A stretch of 64,000 nt of DNA from Bicyclus anynana. Its lineage: Eukaryota > Arthropoda > Insecta > Lepidoptera > Nymphalidae. The DNA lies in assembly GCF_947172395.1 (NCBI RefSeq), contig NC_069105.1, positions 2,604,001 to 2,668,000 of the forward strand, written 5' to 3'. Both the position numbers and the translations under genes were made by a program. Shown here in pieces: positions 1 through 12,100 of this stretch; position 1 is the stretch's first letter; each line of letters begins with the position of its first letter. A model generated the notes under the pieces. It was not told the DNA's origin and did not search any database. It saw only the letters and a list, made by a program, of their open reading frames with translations.

Positions 1-207
1 ACCGTAGACATGTATTTTTGCTACATTCCAACAAAATGGAATATTGTATTATGCACAGACACAGTAAGTCAAACTTCGTTACTAGCTTGTTCTCTAAATA
101 AAGCCTAATCGAATTAGAGATAATATTGTTATAAAAAGTTTTATTTTAATAATCACATTGGCGAAATAATACCATAATGTGGCGTCACCAGGCGAAAACA
201 AACAGGC

Positions 208-540
208 TCTCAATATAAAGCTTCCAGTTACGGTCAATATTTTAATAGCAGCGTTTTACCTGAAATAAAACGCATATTAAAATACTTACCTCACTGGAAG
301 CTTTAAGTAATTCCTGCCTGGTGATATATTGAGCCAATGAGCTAAAGTCGCGCTCAGCGATTTACGAAACTTCCCGAGCCCGACACCGCCAGGTGGCGCC
401 ACATAGCCAGACGTGACGTCAATAAAAGTACGAAAACTGGTATGAAATCGACGGAAACGGAAATGCTACTCTCAATATAAAGCTTCCAGTGAGGTAAGTA
501 TTTTAATATGCGTTTTATTTCAGGTAAAACGCTGCTATTA
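208..540. repeat. Fold-back element with 63-bp perfect inverted arms
   Basis: Positions 243-305 and 478-540 are perfect reverse complements. The motif CTCAATATAAAGCTTCCAGT also occurs directly at 208-227 and 471-490. The central part is GC-richer and holds TGACGTCA at 413-420. No coding potential; probably a non-autonomous DNA element or a rearranged one. Confidence 0.7.
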
Positions 541-3310
541 TTTAATTTTTTTTTTCATATTTTTTGAGACGTGAATACATGAAAATTTTAGTTTTTAAAT
601 ATGTTTTTGACATTACGAGCCAAAACACCTGTCGGCCATGACAGTCTAAATTTCGACGGTTTGTGTTGAGCGTTTGACAAAAATATTAGTTAACTATAGT
701 CCATTTAGTCATTCCGCAGAATTCTGACAATTCAATTTCCGTTTCCGGTGTTTCTATATGTAAAACAGTTCCCATAAAAAAGATGACAAGTTGAACTAAA
801 ACGAAACTTATTCTTTCGATTCTAATAATGAAATTTACACAAGCCTAAGATTCAATTAAATTATAAATAAATATAACATTATCTTAATTTTAACTAACAC
901 AATTTACAAAATATTAAATTCGATAGAAATGACGTGGGAAAAAATATCATCAACTAGCCAGACCAGGGTAGACAGCAGATTTCACAAACCTTTTTGATAA
1001 AATGTATTATTTGCGATGTTATTTTCGACTATATAAAATTTTATTTCAATTTGATTTATGGTCTAATGCAATTTCCATAGCTTTATAAACACCAATAATT
1101 GTTGTCTTTATCCTTTAGAGGCACCTGACAGCTGTTATTTGTTAACACTAGATACGCCGCCATCACAGTTATGGAATGAAAAATTCTTTTACTGTTTGGA
1201 AGCTATAGGCCATATATTTCATCTCCTTATTCCTAAGACAACGGAAACTATGCGGGTGATACTGCGAGGTTCTGCTAATAGAATGGTTCTAGGTACATTA
1301 CCTAGAACCACCGTTGGGCTACTTTTATCCCACCTGTATCTATAACTATAATTCGATATTAAATCATCAACATAAATATATAATAAATTCATCATAGATA
1401 ACTTAGCAGTACTACAGAGTATCACTGTTATTCGTTTACCCCTTAACACTGCGAGTTCAACCCGATCGAGGTGGGCCTAGCAGGTTAAGGGTCATGTGGT
1501 GAGGACCACCAACACCAAATTGACCACTTAATTGACAATGTTAACGATACTTCTATTATTGAGGATGACTATGATGATAATGATGTTGATGATGATGCTA
1601 ATTAATAAATAAAACTTTCTATAATCACTTACAATGTTTATATTTTCCTAAAACAGCAAAATGAATTTATTGTTATTATACTTCAAAGTGTGGATTATTT
1701 AGATTTTGCTTATTTAAAGTACTAAATAATTCTGTAATAAATTTAGGTAAAATCAATTTTTATATTAAGAATGATTTTTAGTTTGGTTTGATGAAACAAA
1801 CAGCAGAAAAAAGGTTTGTGGCAACTGAAATTTCAAAAGTGACTGACAAATGGAACTGGAAATAGAAATGTCAGAATTCTACGGAATTAAAAAACAGACT
1901 ATAGTTCGACGTTAGTGTATAAGTGACGTCACAAAATAGACGACAGTGTTTTTGACGTTTAAAAAATTTGAAAAAAAAATACGTGATGTTTTAATTAAGT
2001 TTTCCAAGAAATCCTTAACTTTTATTAATTGATAGCGATATATTTCGGACCCTTATTCCATGTACTACACGAAATTAATATTGTTTATATTAAATTTGAT
2101 GATAACTACTATTTGTGTCGGGCATCCCGTCTAGAGGGGCCCACAGACGACCAAGAAAAAAAAATGAGCACACGACGGTTAAATCGGTAAATCCTCGCGT
2201 TTTAAATGTACTTTGATTGATACGTATTCTACCTACGGTACGCATTATCATTTTTGTTTAATTAATTATAATCAGTAGTACCTACACATAACTATAGGCG
2301 ACCTAAAGAGCTACACAAGATTTCTCAGGAGTTAACTTGATGTTAACTTGTCTGCCATGACGGCTACAGATTTTGCAAGAGGGCCGGATTAAGGAGATCT
2401 AAGGACGGAGGAAGTCGCGGGTCCGCTAGTAATAAAACAAATACCTGGTGGTTTAGCTTGCACTGCAGTGGAACCCATTCTACGGATTTCCTGTCCGTTG
2501 TCATCGTGGCCTATTATCTAAAAAATCACAATATATTTAAATAAAAAAATATTGTGAGCACATAAATAATTATAATTATTATTGTTGAGAAAACAATACA
2601 ATATTTAACTTTGGCAACACTCTCTTTAATCTATGAACCACTCTTTCTGTAATGTCTGTACTTTTGTAATGTCGGCCCGTAAGAGATAGTTATGTGATCT
2701 AATACCTAATACAGAATTAATCAAGTTCCACTTTGTTTTATTGGACTACAAGTCCTTACAATTATCGTCCTTATTCAGTCAACTAGAAGTTGTTAAAGAA
2801 TCAATAATTGTTTAAGAAATGACAATGCATTTTCTCAAACAACTATTGTTTGAGAGAATGCAGCAAATTTAAACACAGGGCCGTTTTAGGTTAAATAAAC
2901 AAATTCTAATTTGTTTTTTTCGCCCCAAAAGTGGCCTTCTTATTAAAAAATTCTGTATTTTTGTTTTCTAAATTTTAGGTTCATTGCTTTCGGAGATTCA
3001 AGTTTGAATCAAGTTTGAACAATACGAGTATATTCGTATATCCTTGATTAACTCAAAAGCTAATTATTTTAAAATGATCCTCTTAGGACGGTCTTTCATT
3101 TGACATTTCCACAATAAGCAGTTTGCAAAAAAAATATATATCTTGTCCATATTGCTACCAAAATTGACCTTCATATTTTTTTCTCCTGAACGCGGGGCCT
3201 GTAGCAAATTGCCACCTACCGCCCTATGGCTAATCTGGTCCTACTGTAAACAATCTGACACACGCTGTACAACTAATTAGCACCTATGGCTTATCATGTA
3301 AGGTAAAGGT
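541..3310. other. Gene-free stretch left of the hemicentin exons
   Basis: AT-rich sequence with no convincing exon on either strand; open frames are short and uncharacteristic. It includes a small imperfect palindrome at about 1284-1310 (GGTTCTAGGT arms), a 15-bp-arm hairpin near 2825-2861 and a Helitron-like end ending in CCGCTAGT at about 2381-2432. If the hemicentin gene continues leftwards, this is intron. Confidence 0.5.
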
Positions 3311-3378
3311 AGGTTTAAGTGGTAAAGGGGCAGGACTCATTCTGGGTGATGAGTCCTGCCCCTTTACCACTTAAACCT
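3311..3378. repeat. Perfect 30-bp hairpin, 8-nt loop
   Basis: Arms 3311-3340 and 3349-3378 are exact reverse complements; the loop is TCTGGGTG. No poly-T tail or other gene mark accompanies it. It sits in the presumed hemicentin intron. Confidence 0.85.
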
Positions 3379-3540
3379 CCTGGTTCCACCACCACCAACT
3401 GGACTAATGTCGTACCCACTTCTCTAATGTCGTGTTTAGTCTTTTCTGACTAACGCATCATTTCACCTTATACCTTTTAAGAGGGGTCGTCAAAATTTGT
3501 CAGTCTTTTCCATTCGCCTTTATTATTTGTTAAATTATCA

Positions 3541-3625
3541 TCTACTAGCGGACCCGGTCAAGCTTCGCTTTAACTTATGTGCACTTTTTCCATACCCCTA
3601 CCCTACCCTACCCCTACCACTTGAC
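3541..3625 (-). repeat. Helitron-like end with C-rich CCCTA simple repeat
   Basis: Read on the minus strand this runs from a GGGTA-rich tract through AAGCTTGACCGG to CCGCTAGT. The same arrangement, in the same strand of G-richness reversed, occurs at 56207-56330. The CTAGT terminus is the reason for the Helitron-like label. Confidence 0.45.
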
Positions 3626-3664
3626 GGAAATAGAAAAGGGTTGTTTTTATGGTTTATTACTTAC

Positions 3665-6600
3665 TGCTATATTAAAGAACTCATCAGGAGGTACAAAAGC
3701 AGCGGCCTGGTAGATATTCCTCTCTTTGTCGACTTCTTGTAATGGCACTTCGAATAAAGGTTTGCCGTCCATACTCAACAGTTGGACTTGATCCATGTGT
3801 AGAGAGGTATTGGTGCCATTTAGAGATATTAGCATGTGGTTATATGTACCTGAGAGTTAAAGGAGTCAATGGTTAGATGTAGATGGTGGGGTAAATACAA
3901 AAATAAAATCTATACTAATGTTATACAGAAGAGTTTGTTTGTTTGTTTGATTGAACGCGCAAATCTCAGGACTGATTTGAAAAATACTTTCAGTGTTAGA
4001 TAGTCCATTTATCGAGGAAGGCTATAGGCTATACATATAGTATAGCCTATAGCCTTCCTTCCTTATTCTAGATTATTCTCGGAATGCTTATACAAAACAC
4101 GCGTACGCCGACGCCGTTCTACGAAATTCGGCGTAAACAAAGCATTAACCTCTTATAATAGAAGGACGCACAATCATGTAGAAAATTTCTTTTAAAACTG
4201 GCCAATTTTGCTTTGACAGTTTTAGAAATATATGTAAAGAAAATTATACTTTTAAATATAGTCCTATATTCAATAAAATCCCAAATTCAGAGCAAATTCA
4301 ACCTTAAGGATTGAGTTTAAGGTTAAATTTGCAAATGCGACTACTTGAATTGAGTGCCAAGAAGTTGTGTTTGTCACTCATTGAGTGGGGACGTTTTTTG
4401 GCCGCTGATTGTGCATGTACTTTTTAATGGGAGATCTATGAAACAAGATCATAAATCTTTCTTATCTCAAATGGCAAACAATGGCCGAGCGATTATGAAC
4501 CCTATGTCTGTAGTGATAGGGTTCACCATAACAGTACCTTTCAAGGGCCGATAGCTGGTCTCATCCATAGACATGGCCGGCTGCACGGAGAACCCTTGCT
4601 GGAAGGTGAGGTTGGACAAGCCGACGACCCTCACCGAGTGCTGCTCTTCACTGCCCACTGTTATACTCCAATTGCCGGGCTCCGGTCTCAGCACTTTCAC
4701 TATCTGTACCACAGAATAAAGAATGTCCTGAATGAGTCTTTACAAGCACCGTGGTTAAAACCCATGACAAAAAGTCACGCATCTCCTTGATATCCTCATA
4801 TAAACTTTTTTCACAGTTTGTAGACGGAGGTCCTGGGTTCGATCTCCGGCTGAGCCAATTGAGTTTTTCTAAATTGAAAAAAAAACAAAGACGTACCGCC
4901 AAACGATTTAGCGTTCCGTTACTAATTTATAAAGATTTTATTTTTCTGTTTTCAGTGTATCCTAGCATAGTGAAAAATACTGCCACAGTACGCGAAATTT
5001 CGTTATTTTCATTTTAACACAGAATTACTAAACCGATTTTCATGAAAATTAAATGGGACCAATCTGGAACTATACTTTTTCAAACAAAAAAAGAATTTTT
5101 CAAAATCGGTTAAGAAATGACGAACTTATGAGGTAACAAACATTAATAAAGAAATCGGTTAAAAAAAAAAGTAAGTAATGCTCACCATAATCTCAGACAA
5201 GTCGAGCGTGGTGATGAGCCGCGGCGGGCCGATGAGCCGCTCGCCGCTGGGGCTCACCACGCGGATCTGCGGCTTCGCCCCCGACACTGACACCGTCACT
5301 TCGCCCACTGACTTGTCCACGGGTATCTGTAACATGACAAGTAAACATTCAATTAATTATAGACTTCGCGCCACTAAAGAAGTCCCGTACGTAGAACCTG
5401 AATAAAATTTATTGTCGCTCATTTCATTTCGTAATGGCGGTCTTATTGTCATTTGTGTAAGGCGCTGTCAATTTCAGTTCAGGTTTTAACCGCGGGACTT
5501 CTTTCATGAAAAAGACTTTACCTGCTACCAGCTTGATATCCTTGTTTTACCTAGTGGAGGGTCGACTAACACTGCGCTTTCTGGTGCGAGATCGCCATAC
5601 TATTACTACCTACTACTACTGCTATAATATCTATTTATATACTATGCACAAAAATTAAGGGAGCAGAAAAAAAATCCAAATTTTTGGAGGTTTTTCAACA
5701 GGCTGTAACTTATACAAAAATGGTCGTACAGCAAAAAAATAAAAAGCAAATTGTAGCTAAGTGTTTAGTTTTTGGATCTGAGTGTGAAAATTTTTTTTTG
5801 AAAATATTTTTCGAGTAATCATAAGAAAACCACCGAAAAAAAAAATTTCGAATTTTTTTGGGTTTTTTTTTTAATCTACGGACGTAGAAAAAATTTTTTC
5901 GACTCAACCTCCATATGGACCGGGTAGCTTGTTTATTCAGATTTAATTTCGTTTTTTTTTAATTTCGATACGAGCATTTCTCGCTGAGATATCGATGTTT
6001 GAATGGAAAAAGATCATTTTGTCTTTGATTACCAATATCTCAGCAACCAATGATCGCACAGAAATTTTTAGGTTGGTTTTAAAAACTTATATTGATATAT
6101 TATATATATTATATTAATATATTATATTGGACATTACCTCTTGAGTATAATTGTAGCCAGGCGGATTGACGGCAGAGGCCAGATTAACAGTCCTGCCTTT
6201 TATAGAACTTCGCACAAAATCCAGCACCTAAATTTAATAAAAAAATAAAATAAAATAAAATTCATTTATTTCAAGCATACGCCCATAATAAGAAAAATAT
6301 AAAAACAAAAATCAGATATAAAATTGAAAAGTCGAAATAGTATAGGTAAAATGTCAGAATAATCTGAAATGTCAGTATTAAAAGCATTATTAAAGTCTAC
6401 AAAGGTTAACTGTTAATAAACAAAGTTAAATATAACAAAACCTATGATATATTTGATATAGCATCATAATTTTATTTGGTAAAGAATATCTGTCTTTGTT
6501 TAAACGATTTCGGTGAAATTACACGTGACAATTTGAAATTGAATGTAAAAACTTTCAAGAGAAAAGACTAAAAAGATCCTTGATCCACTAATTGAGTAAG

Positions 6601-8321
6601 TGCAAAAAATATTTAAATGTAGGTACCTTAAAGTATAGTCCTTTTCACAAAAGAAGTCCCCCAGACGCGGCGCTAATGGCACTCATTGTCATTTGGTAAT
6701 GGCGGTCTTATTGTCATATGTGTAAGGCGCAGTCAATAATAGTTCAGGTTTTAGCCGCGGGAGTTCTTTCATGAAAAGGACTCTAACACCTACGTAAAAG
6801 ACATCTTCTACCTGATTCCTACCTAAATTATAACTAACTACAATCTACATTGATAAATATTATTTCCGTAACTTAACAAATCACCTTATGAACGCTGGTT
6901 TTGTTTAGATTAAACACTTGTCCCGAGCTAGCGGTGGCGATCTGATGATACACTCTAAACGTCGGCTTGTCGAGATCATTGCAATGGCCAGTCAGTACAA
7001 AAACCACCTGCAAGAGATTACAATAGTAGATAACATTTTAATGGCACATTTCAAGAATGTGGTCTATTTCAACTCCCGGGACTTATATATTTAGGATAAA
7101 TAAAGTTCTTCCTTTCAAAGATCTCGAAAATGAGCTTTCTCAAATCTCTCTTTCTCAAATCGTATTTGCATTTAAGAATTATGAACGTTGTAGAGTAGCA
7201 CGCAAAATTGTTCACAATTTGTGTTATAAATTGGATCCAACCGGAGTGCGGCCGGCTGACGTTGAGCGCTAGTTGGATGCCTTTCAGTTATAAATTGGAA
7301 CAAACCTGAGTCTGCTGCCTTTGTATAGCATCCAACACCTTCCCAACCAGCTTATGGTCGTATGCAGAGGCGTCAGTGAATACGTATAGGAAGGAATGCG
7401 GGCGGCTGACGTTGAGCGCTAGTTGGATGCCTTTCAGCGTCATCTCGGGGCAGTTCCCGCCGCCGTAGACCCGCCCGACGCTTGCTAGGGCTTTCTTGAA
7501 CACTTCTATGTCTTTTGTGACTGTCGCTGGTCCGACACCTAGAAATATTTTGTTATCATCATGACCATGAGCCTGTTTTTATTGGGAGGGCTGCTGCCCC
7601 TCCAAGATGAACGGTCGGTCTATGGGGCTTCATACCAAATGTTAAGATATTTAAATATTTAACTAACTTTGTTTCTTCGATACGAAAAAGTGGATCTTAT
7701 GTGGATGTTTCGGCTGTTTCGGTTTTGCTGTTCCGTCAAAAGAATCGATTCTTGTAGAAATAAGTACATAACATTTGTAAACTTCAAATTTATTACGTCC
7801 CTCCATCTTTTACTAAATTACTAGTTTTTGGCTGTTTTTTATGCCATTCAACTACACAAACCGGCATTTTTAGGGAGCTCTTTACACGACGAAAACGATT
7901 AAAACAATGAAACATCGATTCTATAGCAACAGTTTTTATAAACGCATTATATCATTGATTTTTAATCTTTGCCAGAGGGGTAACGGTTAGCGAGGCAGGT
8001 ACTGTTATTAATGGTCGAAGATATGTATTGATGACGATGTTAATTTAAAAAGTAAAACTTACCCGGATCATGGAAAGGCACAAACACAAAATCGGCTATA
8101 ACCTGGCTCTCTTCCAAAGCCGTCTTCAAGATCATCTCAGCCCCTTCCCTCAACTGCCTCAAATCATTGAACATAGACCCCGTTGTATCAAACACGAAAA
8201 CCAAGCTTCCCTTCCCATCACTCTTCACTTTATGGCTCGGCTGTATGGATTCAATACCTTTGCATTCGTAAGTAAATGATATTAAAAAAAATAACAATAA
8301 AACAATAGAATTCGCGCCCAT
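3665..8321 (-). CDS. Hemicentin-like von Willebrand A domain protein, N-terminal part (3' end outside window)
   Basis: Seven coding exons, read right to left: 8321-8063, 7538-7306, 7007-6885, 6227-6138, 5326-5186, 4703-4538, 3849-3665. All introns are GT-AG and phases agree, giving 399 codons with no stop. Residues 1 to about 20 form a hydrophobic signal peptide. A vWA domain follows (about 39-215) with the metal-site motif DTTGSM (45-50), GGGNCPE (112-118) and FTDA (140-143). Later exons match the hemicentin region between vWA and the first Ig domain, ending near FVPPDEFF. Hemicentins are very large secreted matrix proteins with many Ig domains. No Ig exon is visible here; the last donor opens an intron that runs past the left edge. 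The start is the only ATG before the signal peptide. A VWA7-type protein is the main alternative. Confidence 0.87.
3908..4068 (+). mobile_element. Lep1-like Helitron fragment with 18-bp terminal hairpin
   Basis: Begins ATCTATACTAATGTTATA, then GTTTGTTTG, AACGCGC and the TAGATAGTCCATTTATCGAGG block shared with copies at 19321, 46255, 47925 and 61147. The end folds back on itself (4016-4033 with 4041-4058, 7-nt loop). Confidence 0.6.
4130..4440 (+). repeat. Dispersed repeat, inverted copy at 40800-41130
   Basis: About 300 bp matching the reverse complement of 40800-41130, sharing TGCCAAGAAGTTGTGTTTG and CTTATAATA. An internal palindrome surrounds AACCTTAAGGATTGAG. No coding content; family unknown. 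Confidence 0.6.
4815..4930 (+). mobile_element. tRNA-headed SINE (family 1), partial
   Basis: Contains the B-box-like GGTTCGATCTCCGGCTGAGCC and then GACGTACCGCCAAACGATTT, both shared with the fuller copies at 52953 and 59609. The 5' tip and the tail are missing. Confidence 0.6.
5350..5521. repeat. Short TIR element, copy 1
   Basis: Matches 6630-6787, sharing AATGGCGGTCTTATTGTCAT and GTTCAGGTTTTA. The ends are inverted (AAGAAGTCCCG / CGGGACTTCTTT). Lies in a hemicentin intron, just upstream of exon 5 in the transcribed direction. Confidence 0.6.
6630..6787. repeat. Short TIR element, copy 2
   Basis: Ends are inverted: AGTCCTTTTCACAAAAGAAG on the left and CTTTCATGAAAAGGACT on the right. About 150 bp, noncoding, in the hemicentin intron between exons 3 and 4; sister of the copy at 5350. 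Confidence 0.65.
7222..7290 (-). repeat. Partial copy of hemicentin exon 2 in the following intron
   Basis: 7250-7287 repeats exon sequence near 7399-7436 almost exactly (GACGTTGAGCGCTAGTTGGA and flanks). A second direct repeat, GTTATAAATTGGA, occurs at about 7222 and 7288 on either side. The copy lies just downstream of the exon in the transcribed direction. Confidence 0.75.
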
Positions 8322-8351
8322 TTTATATTTGGAACATTTCTATTTCTAACG

Positions 8352-8356
8352 ACTGA
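8352..8356 (-). promoter_or_regulatory. Putative initiator (TCAGT) of the hemicentin-like gene
   Basis: On the minus strand TCAGT, the arthropod initiator consensus, lies about 33 nt upstream of the ATG at 8321. This implies a short 5' UTR with no intron before the coding start. No TATA box was seen. This is a motif match only. Confidence 0.35.
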
Positions 8357-8631
8357 TTTGTCGGAAGTGATACAGTTATGTCTTGTCAGCGACCTTTTGA
8401 CATTGTTATCGATGTAGGTTAAATCGTGTGACACAAACTTAAGTAGCTAATCGTATCAAAACAATTCATACTAATATATATTATTTCAATTTATCTCAGT
8501 AAAAAGATATTCTAAAGGATACAATTATTTACATCCTTCTCTATCAAATATGGGAGGTATGTACGTAGTTTATATCGAGCTACCCTCAATCTTTTACTTT
8601 TCTGTCCCACAGATCAGAGAGAATCGAATAT

Positions 8632-9150
8632 TAGACGCCGTGGCTAGTTACCACCCTACCGACAAAGAAGTACCGCCAAGCGATTTAACGTTCCGGTACG
8701 ATCGTGTAGAAACCGAAAGATGTGTGGCTTTTGAGCCTCTTCCTAACAAGTTAGTCCACTTCCATTTTAGATTGCATCATCACTTACCATCAGGTGAGAT
8801 TGTAGCCAAGGGCTATCATCATCATCATCATCATTTTCAGCCGATGGACGTCCACTGCTGGACATAGGCCTCTTGCATGGACCTCCAAGCATCACGATCT
8901 CGAGCCGCCAGCATCCAGCGGTTTCCTGCAATCCGCTTGATGTCCTCTGTCCACCTAGTGGGGGGTCGACCAACACTGCGCTTTACGGTGCGGGGTCGCC
9001 ATTCCAACACCTTGGGACCCCAACGTCCATCGGCTCTTCGAACTATGTGGCCTGCCCATTCCCACTTCAGCTTCGCGACTCGCTGAGCTATGTCGGTGAC
9101 TTTGGTTCCAGACGAACCAAAGTCGCCAAGGGCTAACTTGTAAAGAATTA
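8632..9150 (+). mobile_element. SINE family 1, 5'-truncated, split by an RTE fragment
   Basis: 8632-8815 carries TACCGCCAAGCGATTTAACG through ATCAGGTGAGATTGTAG. The tail GGGCTAACTTGTAAAGAATT resumes at 9131 after an inserted LINE fragment. The inserted DNA is bracketed by an 11-bp target duplication. Confidence 0.75.
8816..9124 (-). mobile_element. RTE-type LINE 3' end, 5'-truncated insertion
   Basis: Minus-strand translation matches the C-terminal reverse-transcriptase tail also seen at 39721 (WAGHIVRR, GRPPTRW types). The 3' end is an (ATG)n-like triplet run, at 8816-8832 on the plus strand. GCCAAGGGCTA at 8805-8815 and 9125-9135 is the target duplication. Confidence 0.75.
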
Positions 9151-12100
9151 AAACAAAATCGCAATGAATCCTGTAGCCTTAATAGCTCAACGCCAAATGG
9201 GGTGGACTAATCATCGAAGAGTCGTAGTTCGATTGACGTCTAACACAGTCTTTTCCGATTATGGAAAATGGGGAATGGAAATACTTAAAGGACAAGTTAT
9301 TTTTAACCGATTTCAAAAAGAGAGGTTTCTCAATTCGACCGTATATATTTTTTTATATATTCGAGTTAAGTAAAGCAGAATTTTAGCTGACAATATTTTT
9401 AATATGGAAAAGCCATACACCAAAAAAAAAAAAGGAAACTAAAAAAGAGAATGTTTTTAAAAATAAAAATCTTTATTTAAATTCACACTTCACATAGAAG
9501 ACATCTTTTACTTACACCAAAAAAAAACCAACAATCTACAATATTTATAGAGTAAAATTGCTCAAAATTGTCCTTAATATAATTATAAAAACGGCTTACG
9601 TAATTATATTGCCTCAAAAACGCATTTGTCAAACTCAAAATGTAACATTTGGTACAAAAATACAGTTTTCCAAACCGAAACATTATAAACAAAAAAAAAA
9701 ACAATGGTTATTTCATGTCAATAGTCCTAATATACACTTCACTGTATATACTGTCTGTCTGTGTGTAAAATTACTTATTGTAAATCATATTTGTATTCGG
9801 AATACATTAATTTAAATCATTTATTTGTAAGAATATACATTTAAGATACACAGTTATTTTATGAATTCTGGCCTTAGACCAAACATTATAAACAAAAGAA
9901 ATGGTTATTTCATGTCAATAAAAGCAATTTTTAAATGATATTTGAAGGTATAAAAATGTCCAGTAGTTCAAATTACATTAAAACTAGGAAAATAAAAAAG
10001 CAAAATTTTACGTTATACAATGGTACTTATAGGACCTCAAGTAAAAGTTTTCGATATCATAACCCCTAAACTTAATGCTCAGTTGAAAAACGTTTGGTAA
10101 ATAGACAAAATAAATACGTAAACCGTTAAATATAGAACACATTCTACTTTGTATATTAAATATTTAACTAGTTGTTATTTTTGTAAATAACCATCGAGTT
10201 GTTGGAAAAGACAAAAGATCTTAAAATACTCGTCTTTCGTGTTGAGCGTGGCTTTCATGGACGTATCTTTTAAAATAGTATAAGTATAATCTGTGTAATT
10301 TTATTCAATGGACGTCAATAATTTTCATTATTTTTAGTTAATTTATTCGTGTGGGTAATTTAGTGTTAGGCCCAAAAAATCGAGAACGCAAAGCAATAAC
10401 AGCAATTATAAAAGAAAATAAATTAAAAAAAAAATACATGATGTTGAACCGTTTGTGCGAAACGGATGACGCTCTACAAAGCTAACATATAATATCTCTC
10501 TCTTGACAATTTAATTTATCTTAGCTACTTTTTCAAAATTGCCTAAATAACCAAACTTTCAAATTAATCTGATGAATGGTACTCGGAATATAACTACCAG
10601 AAAAACACTTGTTTCCGTTATTAATTAAAATTAAAAAAAAAAAACAATTAAAAAAATGCGTCTTTAGTCTATTTCTCTTTGATACGCCCACGAAACTTAC
10701 AAATATCTTACATTACAAGAAGGAAACCCGAACATAAATCTTATTTAATAAGGTTAATTATAACATTGCAAATTAAATTATAACTTAGAAATAAGCGAAA
10801 AAAAATAGCCTTGAAAATTATTCTAGAGAGAAAAATTTAGAGCACAATAAGTGTCATCGCCCACTATAGTCGCCGGTCGACTTCATCCATTAAAAATAAA
10901 AAGTTCTTTCTAAAAAAGTGTTGGTCGTAAGCCACTTTTTAATAGTGCGCAGTGGACTTAAAAGTCCTAAAACACACTTCACAGTATATACCATCTGTCG
11001 GTGTGTAAAATTACTATTGTAAATCTTATACTTACTCGGACTACATGTCTTATTACATTAAATTATTTATATGTGAGAATAGACATTTATGATAAACAGC
11101 TGTTTTACGAATTCTGGCCTCAGACCAATTACCATAGGACCTGCCTCGCTAGACGTTACAAACGATCACGATCTAACGCGTTCATACAAACTGCGATCAA
11201 CAGTTGTTGTTGATCAATGTAAACAGGGCACATCCAGTATGGCTTTGGTATTTACAGTAATAGTTTTTAAAACTCAAATTGTCTTTACTCAATGAAATGT
11301 ATTAATTTGAAATCGTTTCAAACTTGAAATTATTATTACTTTGCCGGTACGACGGTACATAACTGCGGTAAAGTGGGCGATGACCTTAAATACAGTACAA
11401 ACCTTTAAGGAGGCAAGTTCTAAAATCTATTGTGAATATTTTCGGTGGTAGCACAAGAGGACGCGAATTGTTACTAGCTAGCTATTGTCTATGTTAAATT
11501 ATATTTTATCTCTTATCTATTTTTTGTTTAGCTTTGGCAAGTTTACTTCAGAAAAACAAAATTAGAAACATCATGTATATAAGTCAAAGTTTAAAGTGAC
11601 GGCTGTAGGCCCTGTGATTTTTAAAACATAGGTCCGGACTTTCGACGTCGTTTTCCTTGGAGACAACGGGTACCGGGCTTTTAGATACCCTGTCCTTAGG
11701 GCTGAACCTACGAACTAACCGACATTCTACACCCTGTAGATAGGCTTACTATAGCATAAAACCCCGTGTTTTAATTAATCGATGATGAAAAATACAATTA
11801 ATAGATATAATTACAATTGTGTACTATTAAATGTGTAATACTAAAGAGTAATTGGTACTAATCTATTTTTGTTTGCTTTGGCAAACTTATTTCAGAAATC
11901 AAAATTAGAAACATCCTGTATATAAATCAAAGTTAAAAGTTCCGGTCTTACCCATGATCGTCGTAACCATCGACGTTCGGACCTAGGATGTTATTTCCCT
12001 TGGGAACAATAGAACGATCGCTCCAGATACCGTGTCTTAAAGAAAACTTTACTTCCTTTAAATCGAGAAATATAACAAAACCATACAAAATATTTTATTC

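Noticed and set aside
1..3640. Further hemicentin exons (Ig domains) on the minus strand
   Set aside because: No frame with Ig cysteine/tryptophan spacing or matching splice phase was found, so the gene is taken to continue beyond the left edge.
8873..9164. Overlapping 69-87 aa frames
   Set aside because: All lie in the reversed LINE fragment at 8816-9124.
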